The notes under the pieces were generated by a model. The model searched no databases, was not told the origin of the DNA, and saw only the letters and a program-made list of their open reading frames with translations. From VBCG01 sp044226535 (lineage in GTDB: Bacteria > Pseudomonadota > Gammaproteobacteria > Burkholderiales > Casimicrobiaceae): a stretch of DNA of 64,000 bases. The stretch spans positions 124,001-188,000 of the forward strand of contig JBGAGT010000002.1 of assembly GCA_044226535.1 (NCBI GenBank). The letters are read 5' to 3'. Below are positions 26,213 through 34,318 of this stretch, one piece after another (the stretch's first letter is position 1; each line of letters opens with the position of its first letter). The position numbers and the translations under genes are program-made.

Positions 26213-26228
26213 CTTAAGGGAGACTTAA
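26213..26228. promoter_or_regulatory. CTTAA-N6-CTTAA box, PmrA/QseB-type response-regulator site
   Basis: CTTAAGGGAGACTTAA is a direct repeat with an 11-bp period, the arrangement known for PmrA and QseB binding sites. It lies 77 bp upstream of the htrA start and about 90 bp after the sensor kinase stop. The encoded regulator at 27703 is of that subfamily. Confidence 0.65.
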
Positions 26229-26317
26229 GGAAATCCGCGGGCAAGGGGAAGCCCGGGCGGGTGCAGCGGTCCCGATGCTGGCGACAGGCCCGCCGGCCAG
26301 GCCGTGTCCTGCGGAGG

Positions 26318-27706
26318 CTAGCCCGCGAAGCGCACGACGACCCCCAGCCCCTTGCCGTCGAGCCCGTCCTCGAAGTCGACGGTGGCGCCGTGGCGCTCGG
26401 CGATCCGATGCACGATGGCGAGGCCGAGCCCGCTGCCCGGCACGCGCGCATCGCGGCCGCGTGCGAAGCGGTCGAAGACGTGGCCCCGCTCGTCGGGGGG
26501 GATGCCGGGGCCGCTGTCGCGCACCACCAGCGCGGGCGCGCCGTTGCGCGGCTCGACGCTGACGTCGACGCGCCCGCCCGCGGGCGTGTAGCGCACGGCG
26601 TTGTCGACGAGGTTGGACAGGAGCGTGTACAGCGCGGCGCGATCGCCGCGTACCTGCAGCGCAGGCCCTTCGACGTAACCGAGGTCGACGTCGCGCGTAG
26701 CGGCGATGGGCGCCTGTTCGCGCACGGCGTCGTGCGCCAGGGCCGCGAGGTCGACCTCGTCGTGCGCCGCGTCGGGCTCGGCGTGCTCCTCGCGCGCCAG
26801 CGCCAGGAGCTGCCCGGCGAGCCGCGTCGCGCGGTCGATGCCGCCGCGCATGGCAGAAAGCGCGTCGCTGCGCTCGGCCTCGCTGCCGGCACGCTCGGCA
26901 AGCTGCGCCTGCACGTGCAGCGCCGTCAGCGGCGTGCGCAGCTCATGCGCGGCGTCGGCGACGAAGGCCCGCTGCGAGGCGAGCGCGGCCTTCAGGCGGT
27001 CGAGGAGGCCGTTGAGGGCGGCCACCAGCGGCGCGAGCTCGGCGGGCCAGCCGCCGCGCGGCAGCGGCGCCAGCGCGCCGGCGCCGCGCCGCGACACGGC
27101 ACCCGCGAGGCGCGAGAGCGGCAGGAGCGCACGCTCGATGGAGAACCACACGACGAAGCCCAGCAGCGGCGCGATCAGCACCAGCGGCATGGTGGTGCGC
27201 CAGGCCATGCTGGTGGCGAGCGCGTCGCGCGCGGCGACGGGCTGGCCGACCTGCACGACCTGGCCGCTGGCGATGACGCTGTACACGCGCCACAGGCCGT
27301 CGCGCGTGGGCACGGTGGCGAAACCGGGCGTGCCGCGCGCGGGCGCGTCGGCGCTGGGGCGCGAGCGGTACACCTGCACGCCGTCGCGGTCCCAGATCTG
27401 CACGATCAGCGGCGCGGGCTCCCCGCCGCGCAGCGTCACGTTGGGCGAGGCGAGCGGCATGCCGGTGATCGACGCCGCGGTCTGCTGGAGCTGCACGTCG
27501 AACAGCGCGTTGGCCTCGTCGCGCGCGCGCTGGTAGGTGAGCGCGCCCGCGGCGACGATGGCGAGGAGCAACCCCAGCGCCAGCGGGACGAGCAGCGCGC
27601 GGCGGATCGAGCCGACGCTGGGAATCGCGGCGCCGCCGCTTCCGCCCGCCGCGGCGTCCTGCGCGGCCGTCTCCGGCGCCGCGTGCCCGGGAGGGGCGTC
27701 GTTCAT
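26318..27706 (-). CDS. sensor histidine kinase, QseC/TctE-type
   Basis: A 462-aa membrane kinase. An Ala/Gly-rich N-terminus is followed by a membrane segment (RRALLVPLALGLLLAIVAAGAL), a periplasmic sensor of about 110 residues, a second membrane segment (TMPLVLIAPLLGFVVWFSI), a HAMP-like linker, the H-box DAAHELRTPLTAL, N-box NLVDNAVRYTP, and G-boxes VVRDSGPGIPP and GSGLGLAIV. It would phosphorylate the response regulator whose gene overlaps its start by 4 nt (ATGA). The inducing signal cannot be read from sequence. Confidence 0.92.
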   Translation of the reverse strand: MNDAPPGHAAPETAAQDAAAGGSGGAAIPSVGSIRRALLVPLALGLLLAIVAAGALTYQRARDEANALFDVQLQQTAASITGMPLASPNVTLRGGEPAPLIVQIWDRDGVQVYRSRPSADAPARGTPGFATVPTRDGLWRVYSVIASGQVVQVGQPVAARDALATSMAWRTTMPLVLIAPLLGFVVWFSIERALLPLSRLAGAVSRRGAGALAPLPRGGWPAELAPLVAALNGLLDRLKAALASQRAFVADAAHELRTPLTALHVQAQLAERAGSEAERSDALSAMRGGIDRATRLAGQLLALAREEHAEPDAAHDEVDLAALAHDAVREQAPIAATRDVDLGYVEGPALQVRGDRAALYTLLSNLVDNAVRYTPAGGRVDVSVEPRNGAPALVVRDSGPGIPPDERGHVFDRFARGRDARVPGSGLGLAIVHRIAERHGATVDFEDGLDGKGLGVVVRFAG

Positions 27707-28422
27707 GGCGACGGACCCCGCGCGGCCGCACCCGCACCCGCGGCGGCACCCGCGGCCGGCGCAGCGGGCGCGGTGATCATCCAGCCCACGCCGCGCACGT
27801 TGCGGATCCAGCCCGCGCCGAGCTTGCGGCGCAGCGTCGACAGGTGCACCTCGACCGCGTTGCTGTCGACGCCGTCCTTCCAGCTGTAGAGCTTTTCCTC
27901 GAGCTGCGCGCGCGACAGGATGGCCCCGGGCCGCGCGATGAGCGCCTCGAGCAGCGCCAGCTCGCGCGCCGACAGCGAGAGCGCCTCGCCCGCGAGCGTG
28001 ACCTCGCGCGTCGCCGGGTCGATGGACAGTGCGCCGAGCACGACGCGCGGACCGCCGCGTCCCATCTTACGTCGCGCCAGCGCGCGCATGCGCGCGGCGA
28101 GCTCGGAGAACTCGAAGGGCTTGACGAGGTAGTCGTCGGCGCCCGCGTCGAGGCCCGCGACGCGGTCCTGCACGGCGTCGCGCGCCGTCAGCACCAGCAC
28201 CGGGCGGTCGTCGCCGCGGCGGCGCATCGCGGCGAGCACCTCGAGGCCGTCGCGGCGCGGCAACCCCAGGTCCAGCAGCACGATGTCGTGCACGCGCTCG
28301 GCGAGTGCCAACTCGGCGGCACGGCCGTCGCGCACCCAGTCGACGGCGAAGCCGTCCTGGGCGAGGCCGCGGCGTACGCCGTCGCCGATCATGGCGTCGT
28401 CCTCGGCGAGCAGCACGCGCAT
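27703..28422 (-). CDS. response regulator, OmpR/PhoB family, PmrA/QseB type
   Basis: A 239-aa regulator. The receiver has the acidic pair (AEDD), phospho-acceptor D51 in IVLLDLGLP, T in LTARD and K in LVKPFE; the C-terminal winged helix has EVTLAGEALSLSARELALLEAL and SNAVEVHLSTLRRKLG. It ends in an Ala/Gly/Pro-rich tail (about 25 residues) that is longer than usual. It is the first gene of the pair and its family recognises CTTAA-type repeats such as the one at 26213. Confidence 0.94.
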   Translation of the reverse strand: MRVLLAEDDAMIGDGVRRGLAQDGFAVDWVRDGRAAELALAERVHDIVLLDLGLPRRDGLEVLAAMRRRGDDRPVLVLTARDAVQDRVAGLDAGADDYLVKPFEFSELAARMRALARRKMGRGGPRVVLGALSIDPATREVTLAGEALSLSARELALLEALIARPGAILSRAQLEEKLYSWKDGVDSNAVEVHLSTLRRKLGAGWIRNVRGVGWMITAPAAPAAGAAAGAGAAARGPSP

Positions 28423-28500
28423 GTCGTGGGTGGGGGTAGCAGGCGCCGTGCGAAGGGAAATCGTGCGGAACGTCGGGCGGGGAGGGGGCGCGCGAAGGCG

Positions 28501-28899
28501 CTACTTCGCCGGCTCGAAGTCGAGCGAGGCCGAGTTCATGCAGTAGCGCAGCCCGGTCGGCTCGGGGCCGTCCTCGAACACGTGGCCCAGGTGCGCGTCG
28601 CATTTCGCGCACACCACCTCGGTGCGGCGCATGCCATGCGCCAGGTCCTGGTGCTCCTCGACGGCGCCCGCCTCGAGGGGCTTGAAGAACGAGGGCCAGC
28701 CGCAGCCCGCGTCGAACTTGGTGTCGGAGGCGAAGAGCGCCGTGCCGCAGCCGATGCAGCGGTAGGTGCCTTCGCCGGTTTCGTCCCAGTACGCGCCGGT
28801 GAAGGGGTGCTCGGTGCCTTTCTGGCGCGTCACGCGGAACTGCTCGGGCGTCATCTGCGCCTGCCATTCGGCATCGGTCTTGCGGATCTTGTCGGTCAT
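28501..28899 (-). CDS. msrB: peptide methionine (R)-S-oxide reductase
   Basis: A 132-aa MsrB. Zinc is bound by C48/C51 (YRCIGCG) and C97/C100 (VCAKCD); the catalytic cysteine is C120 in GLRYCMNSASL, and C66 (AGCGWPSFF) may resolve the sulfenic acid. Length matches the family. It repairs R-methionine sulfoxide in proteins. ATG at 28899 has AGGAG upstream. It precedes the response regulator by 78 bp on the same strand, so co-transcription with the envelope-stress genes is possible. Confidence 0.96.
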   Translation of the reverse strand: MTDKIRKTDAEWQAQMTPEQFRVTRQKGTEHPFTGAYWDETGEGTYRCIGCGTALFASDTKFDAGCGWPSFFKPLEAGAVEEHQDLAHGMRRTEVVCAKCDAHLGHVFEDGPEPTGLRYCMNSASLDFEPAK

Positions 28900-29164
28900 G
28901 GGGATCTCCTGCTCCTTGTCATTCCCGCACCTCTGTCATTCCCGCGAAGGCGGGAATCCACCGCCCAGCTCAGTCATTCCCGCGAAGGCGGGAATCCACC
29001 GCAGGCCTTCGCAGTGATTGCGGTGGGTCCCCGCTTTCGCGGGGATGACGGCATGGGTCCCCGCTTTCGCGGGGATGACGGCATGGGTCCCCGCTTTCGC
29101 GGGGATGACGTGCGCTATAGTAAGTCATCGATCGTTCGTCGAAATTACGCCCGCGAAGGACGTC
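28900..29164. repeat. array of dispersed palindromic repeats between divergent msrB and SDR genes
   Basis: From 28918 there are plus-oriented copies (GTCATTCCCGCGAAGGCGGG at about 28935 and 28973), then three tandem inverted copies with an exact 30-bp period (29025-29054, 29055-29084, 29085-29110, core GGGTCCCCGCTTTCGCGGGG). Promoters for msrB and for the SDR must lie in or beside the array; a TATAGT hexamer at about 29115 may belong to the SDR promoter. Confidence 0.85.
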
Positions 29165-29944
29165 ATGGACCTCGGCATCGCCGGACGCAAGGCGCTGGTG
29201 TGCGCCGCCAGCAAGGGGCTGGGGCGCGGCTGCGCGGAAGCGCTGGCGCAGGAAGGCGTCGACGTCACCATCTGCGCGCGCACCCGCGACGAGGTCGCCG
29301 CGGCCGCCGCCGACATCGCCCGTGCCTGCGGCAGGCCGGTGGCGCACGTGGCCTGCGACATCACCACGCCCGAAGGCCGCGCCGCGGCGCTCGCCGCCTG
29401 CCCCGCGCCGGACATCCTGGTCAACAACGCCGGCGGCCCGCCGCCGGGCGATTTCCGCGACTGGGACCGCGCCGCCTGGCTCGCCGCCATCGATGCCAAT
29501 ATGCTGACGCCGATCGAGCTCATCAAGGCCACCGTCGACGGCATGATGGCGCGGCGCTTCGGGCGCATCGTCAACATCACCTCGTCGTCGGTGAAGGCGC
29601 CGATCGAGGTGCTGGGGCTGTCCAACGGCGCGCGCAGCGGGCTCACCGGCTTCGTCGCGGGCCTCGCGCGCAAGGTCGCGGCGCACAACGTCACCATCAA
29701 CAACCTGCTACCGGGCTCGTTCGACACGGCGCGCCTCGCCAAGACCTTCGACGCGCGCGCCAGGGCGCAGGGCCTGAGCCTCGAGGAAGTGGGCGACGCG
29801 ATGAAGCGCTCGATCCCGGCCGGGCGCCTGGGCGACCCGCGCGAGTTCGGGCAGGTCTGCGCGTTCGTCTGCAGCGCCCAGGCGGGCTACCTCGTGGGGC
29901 AGAACATCCTCCTCGATGGCGGCGCCTACCCCGGCACCTATTGA
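29165..29944 (+). CDS. atypical SDR lacking the YxxxK pair
   Basis: A 259-aa protein with the Rossmann fold of SDRs: cofactor turn ASKGLGRG at residues 15-22, NNAG at 87-90 and the serine segment NITSSS at 137-142. At the position of the catalytic Tyr and Lys the sequence is S153-NGA-R157 (LSNGARSGL), so the normal proton donor is missing. It ends GQNILLDGGAYPGTY. A related group of FabG-like SDRs shares the SNxxR pattern, so the change is likely ancestral and not a mutation. Catalysis must differ or the protein may bind a ligand without turnover. Confidence 0.88.
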   Translation: MDLGIAGRKALVCAASKGLGRGCAEALAQEGVDVTICARTRDEVAAAAADIARACGRPVAHVACDITTPEGRAAALAACPAPDILVNNAGGPPPGDFRDWDRAAWLAAIDANMLTPIELIKATVDGMMARRFGRIVNITSSSVKAPIEVLGLSNGARSGLTGFVAGLARKVAAHNVTINNLLPGSFDTARLAKTFDARARAQGLSLEEVGDAMKRSIPAGRLGDPREFGQVCAFVCSAQAGYLVGQNILLDGGAYPGTY

Positions 29945-30010
29945 CCTCCGGCGCTCGCGCCGCGACACGCCGGCCCGCTCGCCACGACCTTCCCCGCATC
30001 GCCGGAACCC

Positions 30011-30712
30011 ATGATCGACCTCTACTACTGGACCACGCCCAACGGCCACAAGATCACCATCTACCTCGAGGAGACCGGCATGCCATACACGCTGCGGCCG
30101 GTCAACATCAGCCAGGGCGAGCAGTTCGCGCCCGAGTTCCTCGCCATCGCGCCCAACAACCGCATCCCCGCGATCGTCGACCACGACCCGCCCGACGGCG
30201 GCGCGCCCATCGCGCTGTTCGAGTCGGGGGCGATCCTCATGTACCTGGGCGGCAAGTCGGGCTACTTCTTTCCCAAGGACCTGCGCGAGCGCTGCGACTG
30301 CGTGCAATGGCTGTTCTGGCAGATGGCGGGGCTGGGACCGATGGCGGGGCAGAACCACCATTTCTCGCAGTACGCGCCGGAGAAGATCCCCTACGCGATC
30401 GAGCGCTACCGCAAGGAGACCTCGCGGCTTTACGCGGTGCTCGACAAGCGCCTCGCCGATCGCGACTACATCACCGGCGAGTACGGCATCGCCGACATGG
30501 CCTGCTACCCCTGGGTGCTGCCGGAGCGCCAGGGCCAGGACATGGAGCAGTTCCCCCACCTCGGGCGCTGGAAGGCGGCGATCGCGGCGAGGCCCGCGGT
30601 GCAGCGCGCCTACGCGATCGCCAAAAGCGTCAACGCCAACCCCTCGGTGCACGACGCGCGCTCGCGCGAGGTGCTGTTCGGGCAGGACGCCTCGACCGTC
30701 AGGGGGCGCTAG
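30011..30712 (+). CDS. glutathione S-transferase-like protein, Nu class (YghU/YfcG type)
   Basis: A 233-aa two-domain protein. The thioredoxin-like N-domain begins MIDLYYWTTPNGHKITIYLEE; the TTPNGHK motif is the hallmark of Nu-class enzymes, which have disulfide-bond reductase activity and use Thr/Asn instead of Tyr/Ser/Cys. The PAIVDHD/ALFESGAILMYL region binds glutathione. The helical C-domain has WLFWQMAGLGPMAGQNHHF. Cytoplasmic redox role. It follows the SDR by 66 bp on the same strand. Confidence 0.92.
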   Translation: MIDLYYWTTPNGHKITIYLEETGMPYTLRPVNISQGEQFAPEFLAIAPNNRIPAIVDHDPPDGGAPIALFESGAILMYLGGKSGYFFPKDLRERCDCVQWLFWQMAGLGPMAGQNHHFSQYAPEKIPYAIERYRKETSRLYAVLDKRLADRDYITGEYGIADMACYPWVLPERQGQDMEQFPHLGRWKAAIAARPAVQRAYAIAKSVNANPSVHDARSREVLFGQDASTVRGR

Positions 30713-30861
30713 CAGGGCCCGGGCCGATTTCTCGGGATCCTGTGGAAAAATTCCCGAAATGTGCTAATTTGCCCGGGCCGGCCGGACACCCGCCGGCGTA
30801 CGCGGGGCCACCCGCGCGCACAGAGCTTGCAGGAGCGTTCCACGACCTCAGGGAGGTGCGA

Positions 30862-31539
30862 GTGAAACCGACTGTATTGAGCCGCGCATCGTTCGCGGTG
30901 CTGGTGTGTGCCTTGACGATGGGCGCGTCTTCGGCGGCCAACCTGCTGGTCAACGGCGGCTTCGAGAGCGAGCCGAACTACAGTGGTTCGGCGGGCTTCG
31001 TGCTGCTCACCGGGTCGCAGATCCCGGGGTGGACCATCGAGCCCGGTTACGGCGTCACGGTGCACAACAACAGCATCTACCCGACCATCTCGGGGACCTA
31101 CAGCGTCAACATGGATGGCGAAGGATCCGGCGGCAACAACGCCAACTTCTACCAGGATTTCGCCACTGCCGCGGGCCAGCAGTACCAGCTGTCCTACGAC
31201 TGGGCGACGTGGACGCCGACCGGCGGCGTGCAACTCGAGGTGACGGTGACCGACACGGTTACCAGCGCCGTGCTGTACACGGCGAGCTTCACGACGGTGG
31301 CGGGGACGCATCACCAGGCCGCGGCGATCACCGGCACCGGCAACGTGCTGCGGCTGCGCGTGCGCGAGAACCCGCAAAGCGGCGTCAACGACAACGCCTT
31401 CATCGTCGACAACTTCGCCGTCGACACGCCGTCCGCGCCGGTTCCGGCGCTCGATGCGAAGCTGCTCGCGGCGCTCGCGGCGACGATCCTGGCAGCAGGC
31501 CTGGTGACGACCCGTCGCCGTCGCGGGGCGAGGCGCTGA
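30862..31539 (+). CDS. secreted choice-of-anchor C-like protein with C-terminal sorting-type tail
   Basis: A 225-aa exported protein. GTG at 30862 has GGGAGG 5-10 nt upstream and begins a signal peptide (ASFAVLVCALTMGASSA). The body opens NLLVNGGFESEP and continues IPGWTIEPGYGV..., the layout of choice-of-anchor C/DUF642-like beta domains found in exosortase-dependent proteins. The tail is Pro-rich (SAPVPALDAK), then a hydrophobic helix (LLAALAATILAAGLV) and RRRR, the tripartite plan of PEP-CTERM/IPTL-CTERM signals, but the consensus Pro-Glu-Pro or IPTL is replaced by VPAL. Likely surface or matrix protein. Confidence 0.8.
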   Translation: MKPTVLSRASFAVLVCALTMGASSAANLLVNGGFESEPNYSGSAGFVLLTGSQIPGWTIEPGYGVTVHNNSIYPTISGTYSVNMDGEGSGGNNANFYQDFATAAGQQYQLSYDWATWTPTGGVQLEVTVTDTVTSAVLYTASFTTVAGTHHQAAAITGTGNVLRLRVRENPQSGVNDNAFIVDNFAVDTPSAPVPALDAKLLAALAATILAAGLVTTRRRRGARR

Positions 31540-31593
31540 CGCGCTCCCGGGGCGGGCCGGGGCTCGCGCGGGCACCACGCCCGCGCGGGCGCC

Positions 31594-32589
31594 TCAGCGT
31601 GGGGTGATGCGCAGCGCAGGTGCTGCCGCCGCCGCGCCCTCGATCGCGGCCTCGAGGCCGCTGTCGACGTCGAACGCGAGGTCGCCGTCGGCGACCGCAT
31701 TCCCCTGCGCGCGCAACGCGCCGAAGTCCTGCAGCTTGCGGTCGAGGAGGTGCGTGGGCACCACGTCGCCCATCGCGTTGAAAATCGATTCGATGCGGCC
31801 GGGGTGCTTGCGCTCCCATTCGCGCAGCATCGTCGCGACCTCGCGGCGCTTCAGGTGCTCCTGCGAACCGCAGAGGTTGCAGGGGATGATCGGGAAGGCC
31901 ATCGCCTCGGCATAGCGCGCGAGGTCGCGCTCGCGCACGTAGGCGAGCGGGCGGATCACCACGTGGCGGCCGTCGTCCGACTGAAGCTTGGGCGGCATGG
32001 TCTTGAGCTTGCCGCCGAAGAACAGGTTGAGGAAGAACGTCGCCATCAGGTCGTCGCGGTGGTGCCCGAGCGCGATCTTGGTGGCGCCGAGCTCGCCGGC
32101 GACGCGGTAGAGCACGCCGCGGCGCAGGCGCGAGCACAGCGAGCACATCGTGCCGCCCTCGGGGATCAGCCGCTTCACCACGCTGTAGGTGTCCTGCTCG
32201 GCGATGTGGAAGGGCACGCCGCGCGCAGCGAGCCAGTCGGGCAGCACCTGCGCGGGAAAGCCCGGCTGCTTCTGGTCGAGGTTCACCGCGACGACCTCGA
32301 AGCGCACCGGCGCCGCGTCCTTGAGCGTCAGCAGGACGTCGAGCAGGCCGTAGCTGTCCTTGCCGCCCGACAGGCAGACCATCACGCGGTCGCCTTCCTC
32401 GATCATCGAGAAGTCGGCGATCGCCTGCCCCACCTGCCGCCGCAGCCGCTTCCTCAGCTTGTCGAGCTCGTGGTCCTCACGCCGCGTGTCGCGGCGTGTC
32501 AGTCCTTCGTCCGGGCGCGTGTCGCGGAGTGTCAGTCCTTCATCAGGCCGCGTGTCGCGGACGGTGTCGGGCGTGGCGGTGTCGTTCAT
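31594..32589 (-). CDS. ttcA: tRNA 2-thiocytidine(32) synthetase TtcA
   Basis: A 331-aa PP-loop protein that thiolates C32 of some tRNAs with an iron-sulfur cluster. The ATP-binding PP-loop is S74-GGKDS79; the cluster/catalytic cysteines are in TMCSLCSR and PCNLCGS. The ATG at 32589 gives an N-terminal extension that contains two and a half copies of an 11-residue repeat (RDTRPDEGLT, residues 11-33) before the conserved core starts near residue 40. This extension is not part of the family and looks like a repeat inserted in frame. Confidence 0.93.
   Translation of the reverse strand: MNDTATPDTVRDTRPDEGLTLRDTRPDEGLTRRDTRREDHELDKLRKRLRRQVGQAIADFSMIEEGDRVMVCLSGGKDSYGLLDVLLTLKDAAPVRFEVVAVNLDQKQPGFPAQVLPDWLAARGVPFHIAEQDTYSVVKRLIPEGGTMCSLCSRLRRGVLYRVAGELGATKIALGHHRDDLMATFFLNLFFGGKLKTMPPKLQSDDGRHVVIRPLAYVRERDLARYAEAMAFPIIPCNLCGSQEHLKRREVATMLREWERKHPGRIESIFNAMGDVVPTHLLDRKLQDFGALRAQGNAVADGDLAFDVDSGLEAAIEGAAAAAPALRITPR
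32491..32559 (-). repeat. in-frame 33-bp tandem repeat in the ttcA 5' end
   Basis: The DNA encodes RDTRPDEGLT twice and then RDTRRED, with period 33 bp (shared core TGTCAGTCCTTC in each unit on the plus strand). It adds about 25 non-conserved residues to TtcA. Confidence 0.8.
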
Positions 32590-32662
32590 GGAAGGCGGCG
32601 GGCGAGGCCCGCGTGGCAAGGCGTCGGCAACCCGCCACTTTACCGCCCGGGCCGCCGCGCGC

Positions 32663-34174
32663 TCAGTCGCGCTTGAACGCGATCTCCACCTCGGTGCTGC
32701 GCCCGGCCTCGCCCGGGGCGAAGGTCCAGCGCGACAGCGCATCGCGCACCGCGCGGTCGAACACCGCGCTGGGGCGCGCTTCGACGATGGTCACCGTGCT
32801 CACCTTGCCGCCGGCGTCGACGACGATGCGGGCGCGCACGTTGCCGTTGGTGATGCCGCGCGACAGCGCCTCGCGGGGAAAGCTCGGGTCCTCGCGCGTC
32901 ACCGGCAGGAGCCGCGCGGGCGCGGCATGCGCCGCGGTCGACGGGGCCGCCATGGCGAGCCGCGTGGGCGGTTCGGTGTCGCGCGCCGCGGCGGCGGGCT
33001 GTGCGGCCGCCGGCGAGGTTCCGGTGGCGAGCCCGGATACTGGCGCCGGGTTGGGTGACGCGGCTGCCGGCGTGGCCGGTGCGGATGCGGCCTGGCCGGG
33101 CGCCTTGGCGGCAGGCGGCGCGGCAGCGGGCTGCGCGATGGTATCGGCGGTGCGCACCGGTTTCGGCTCGAACTGCGCTGGCGCCCCGCGTGCCGCGACC
33201 TGCGCCGGCGCTGCCGGAGGGGGGACCGCTGTCGCGGCGGCCGAGGCGTTCGTGGGTACCGGGATGGTGGCGGAAGGCGTCGTGGCGGCGCGGGCCTGCT
33301 CGGGCGCCGGCGCAGGCACGGCGGCGGCATGTGCCGCTCCGCTCGCGGTGGTCGCTGCCGTGCGCGCCGCGTCGGCAACGCCGTGTGCGACGGCTGGCGT
33401 GGCGGCGGGAGGCGTGACGGCGGGAGGCGTGACGGCGGGAGGCGTGACGGCGGGAGGCGTGACGGCGGGCGATGTGCCGGCCGGCGCGGCGCCGGCCTGG
33501 GGCGCTGCGCCCGGCGCGGCGCTCGCCACGGCGGCTTGCACCGGAGGTTGCGCGGGATTGGCCGCAACCGACGGACCCGCCCCGTCGGCCGCTGATGCGG
33601 CGGGCGATGACGCGGTCCCGACGGCACCGGTGGCGGTGGCGCCGGCCACCGGGGGGCTGTCGCTCACCGGCAGCTTTCGCCCGGCCATGACAACGTACGC
33701 CGCGCCGATGACGGCGACCACGATCGCCGGCACGATCCAGCGCAGGGCCGACGGCGAGCGCGCGCCGCCGATCACCACGGGCCCCGAGGCGGCTTCGGGC
33801 CTCGGCAAAGGGGCTCCCACTCGGGGCGCCGGCGCGGCGGGCGCCACGCTGGCCGGTCCCGCGCCCGGCAAGCCGGTGCCGCGCGGTGCGGCGGGGGTCG
33901 CAGTAAGCGGACGCGTCGCCATGGGGCGCAACGCGGCGGGGGCGGGCCCCTCGCCGTTCACCAGCACCAGCCCCAGCGACGCGAGCTTGGCGATGTCGCG
34001 GTCGAGCTTGTCGGGATCGAGCGCGCGCTCGGCGACGAGCTCGTCGAGGCCCTGCGGTTGGTCGAGGTACGACAGGAGCTTGCGCTGGCCGATCGAAAGC
34101 CCGTTTTGCGGGCTCCCGAGTTCGGCGTCGCCGGCGCGGGTGCGCGACAGCAGCGTGGCGGGGTCGAGCGGCAT
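32663..34174 (-). CDS. TonB C-terminal domain protein with cytoplasmic N-domain and Pro/Ala linker
   Basis: A 503-aa protein. Residues 1-75 look like a small winged-helix-type domain (LSIGQRKLLSYLDQPQGLDELVAERALDPDKLDRDIAKLASLGLV region); a membrane segment follows near residue 150 (WIVPAIVVAVIGAAYVVMA), then about 230 residues of Ala/Pro-rich linker with four PPAVT units, and a C-terminal TonB domain (FPREALSRGITNGNVRARIVVDAGGKV, WTFAPGEAGRSTEVEIAFKRD). Normal TonB has almost no cytoplasmic part, so this is a variant. ATG at 34174 has GAGGA upstream. It is divergent from an orphan ParA. Confidence 0.82.
   Translation of the reverse strand: MPLDPATLLSRTRAGDAELGSPQNGLSIGQRKLLSYLDQPQGLDELVAERALDPDKLDRDIAKLASLGLVLVNGEGPAPAALRPMATRPLTATPAAPRGTGLPGAGPASVAPAAPAPRVGAPLPRPEAASGPVVIGGARSPSALRWIVPAIVVAVIGAAYVVMAGRKLPVSDSPPVAGATATGAVGTASSPAASAADGAGPSVAANPAQPPVQAAVASAAPGAAPQAGAAPAGTSPAVTPPAVTPPAVTPPAVTPPAATPAVAHGVADAARTAATTASGAAHAAAVPAPAPEQARAATTPSATIPVPTNASAAATAVPPPAAPAQVAARGAPAQFEPKPVRTADTIAQPAAAPPAAKAPGQAASAPATPAAASPNPAPVSGLATGTSPAAAQPAAAARDTEPPTRLAMAAPSTAAHAAPARLLPVTREDPSFPREALSRGITNGNVRARIVVDAGGKVSTVTIVEARPSAVFDRAVRDALSRWTFAPGEAGRSTEVEIAFKRD
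33406..33465 (-). repeat. four exact 15-bp tandem repeats coding for PPAVT
   Basis: CGGGAGGCGTGACGG (plus strand) is repeated four times without change, giving (PPAVT)n in the periplasmic linker of the TonB-like protein. A site prone to length change by slippage. Confidence 0.85.
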
Positions 34175-34318
34175 GGGTCCTCGCGGGTCTTGTTCGTGCT
34201 TGGGGAGAACGGGCGGCGGGCCCGGCAGGGCCCAAGGCCACGCCGGCTGCAATGCGCGTGCCAAGCGGCATTGTCGCGGTTTCGATAACATTCGCGCCAT
34301 AAGACGAACGGGGGCGTC

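Noticed and set aside
29025..29110. Possible CRISPR array
   Set aside because: The units are directly adjacent tandem copies with no unique spacers and no cas genes nearby; the same palindrome is scattered in other intergenic places.
27844..31539. A 1231-codon open frame on the plus strand
   Set aside because: Only its last 225 codons (the secreted sorting-type protein) are real; the rest is antisense to the response regulator and msrB or passes through repeats and out-of-frame SDR/GST sequence.
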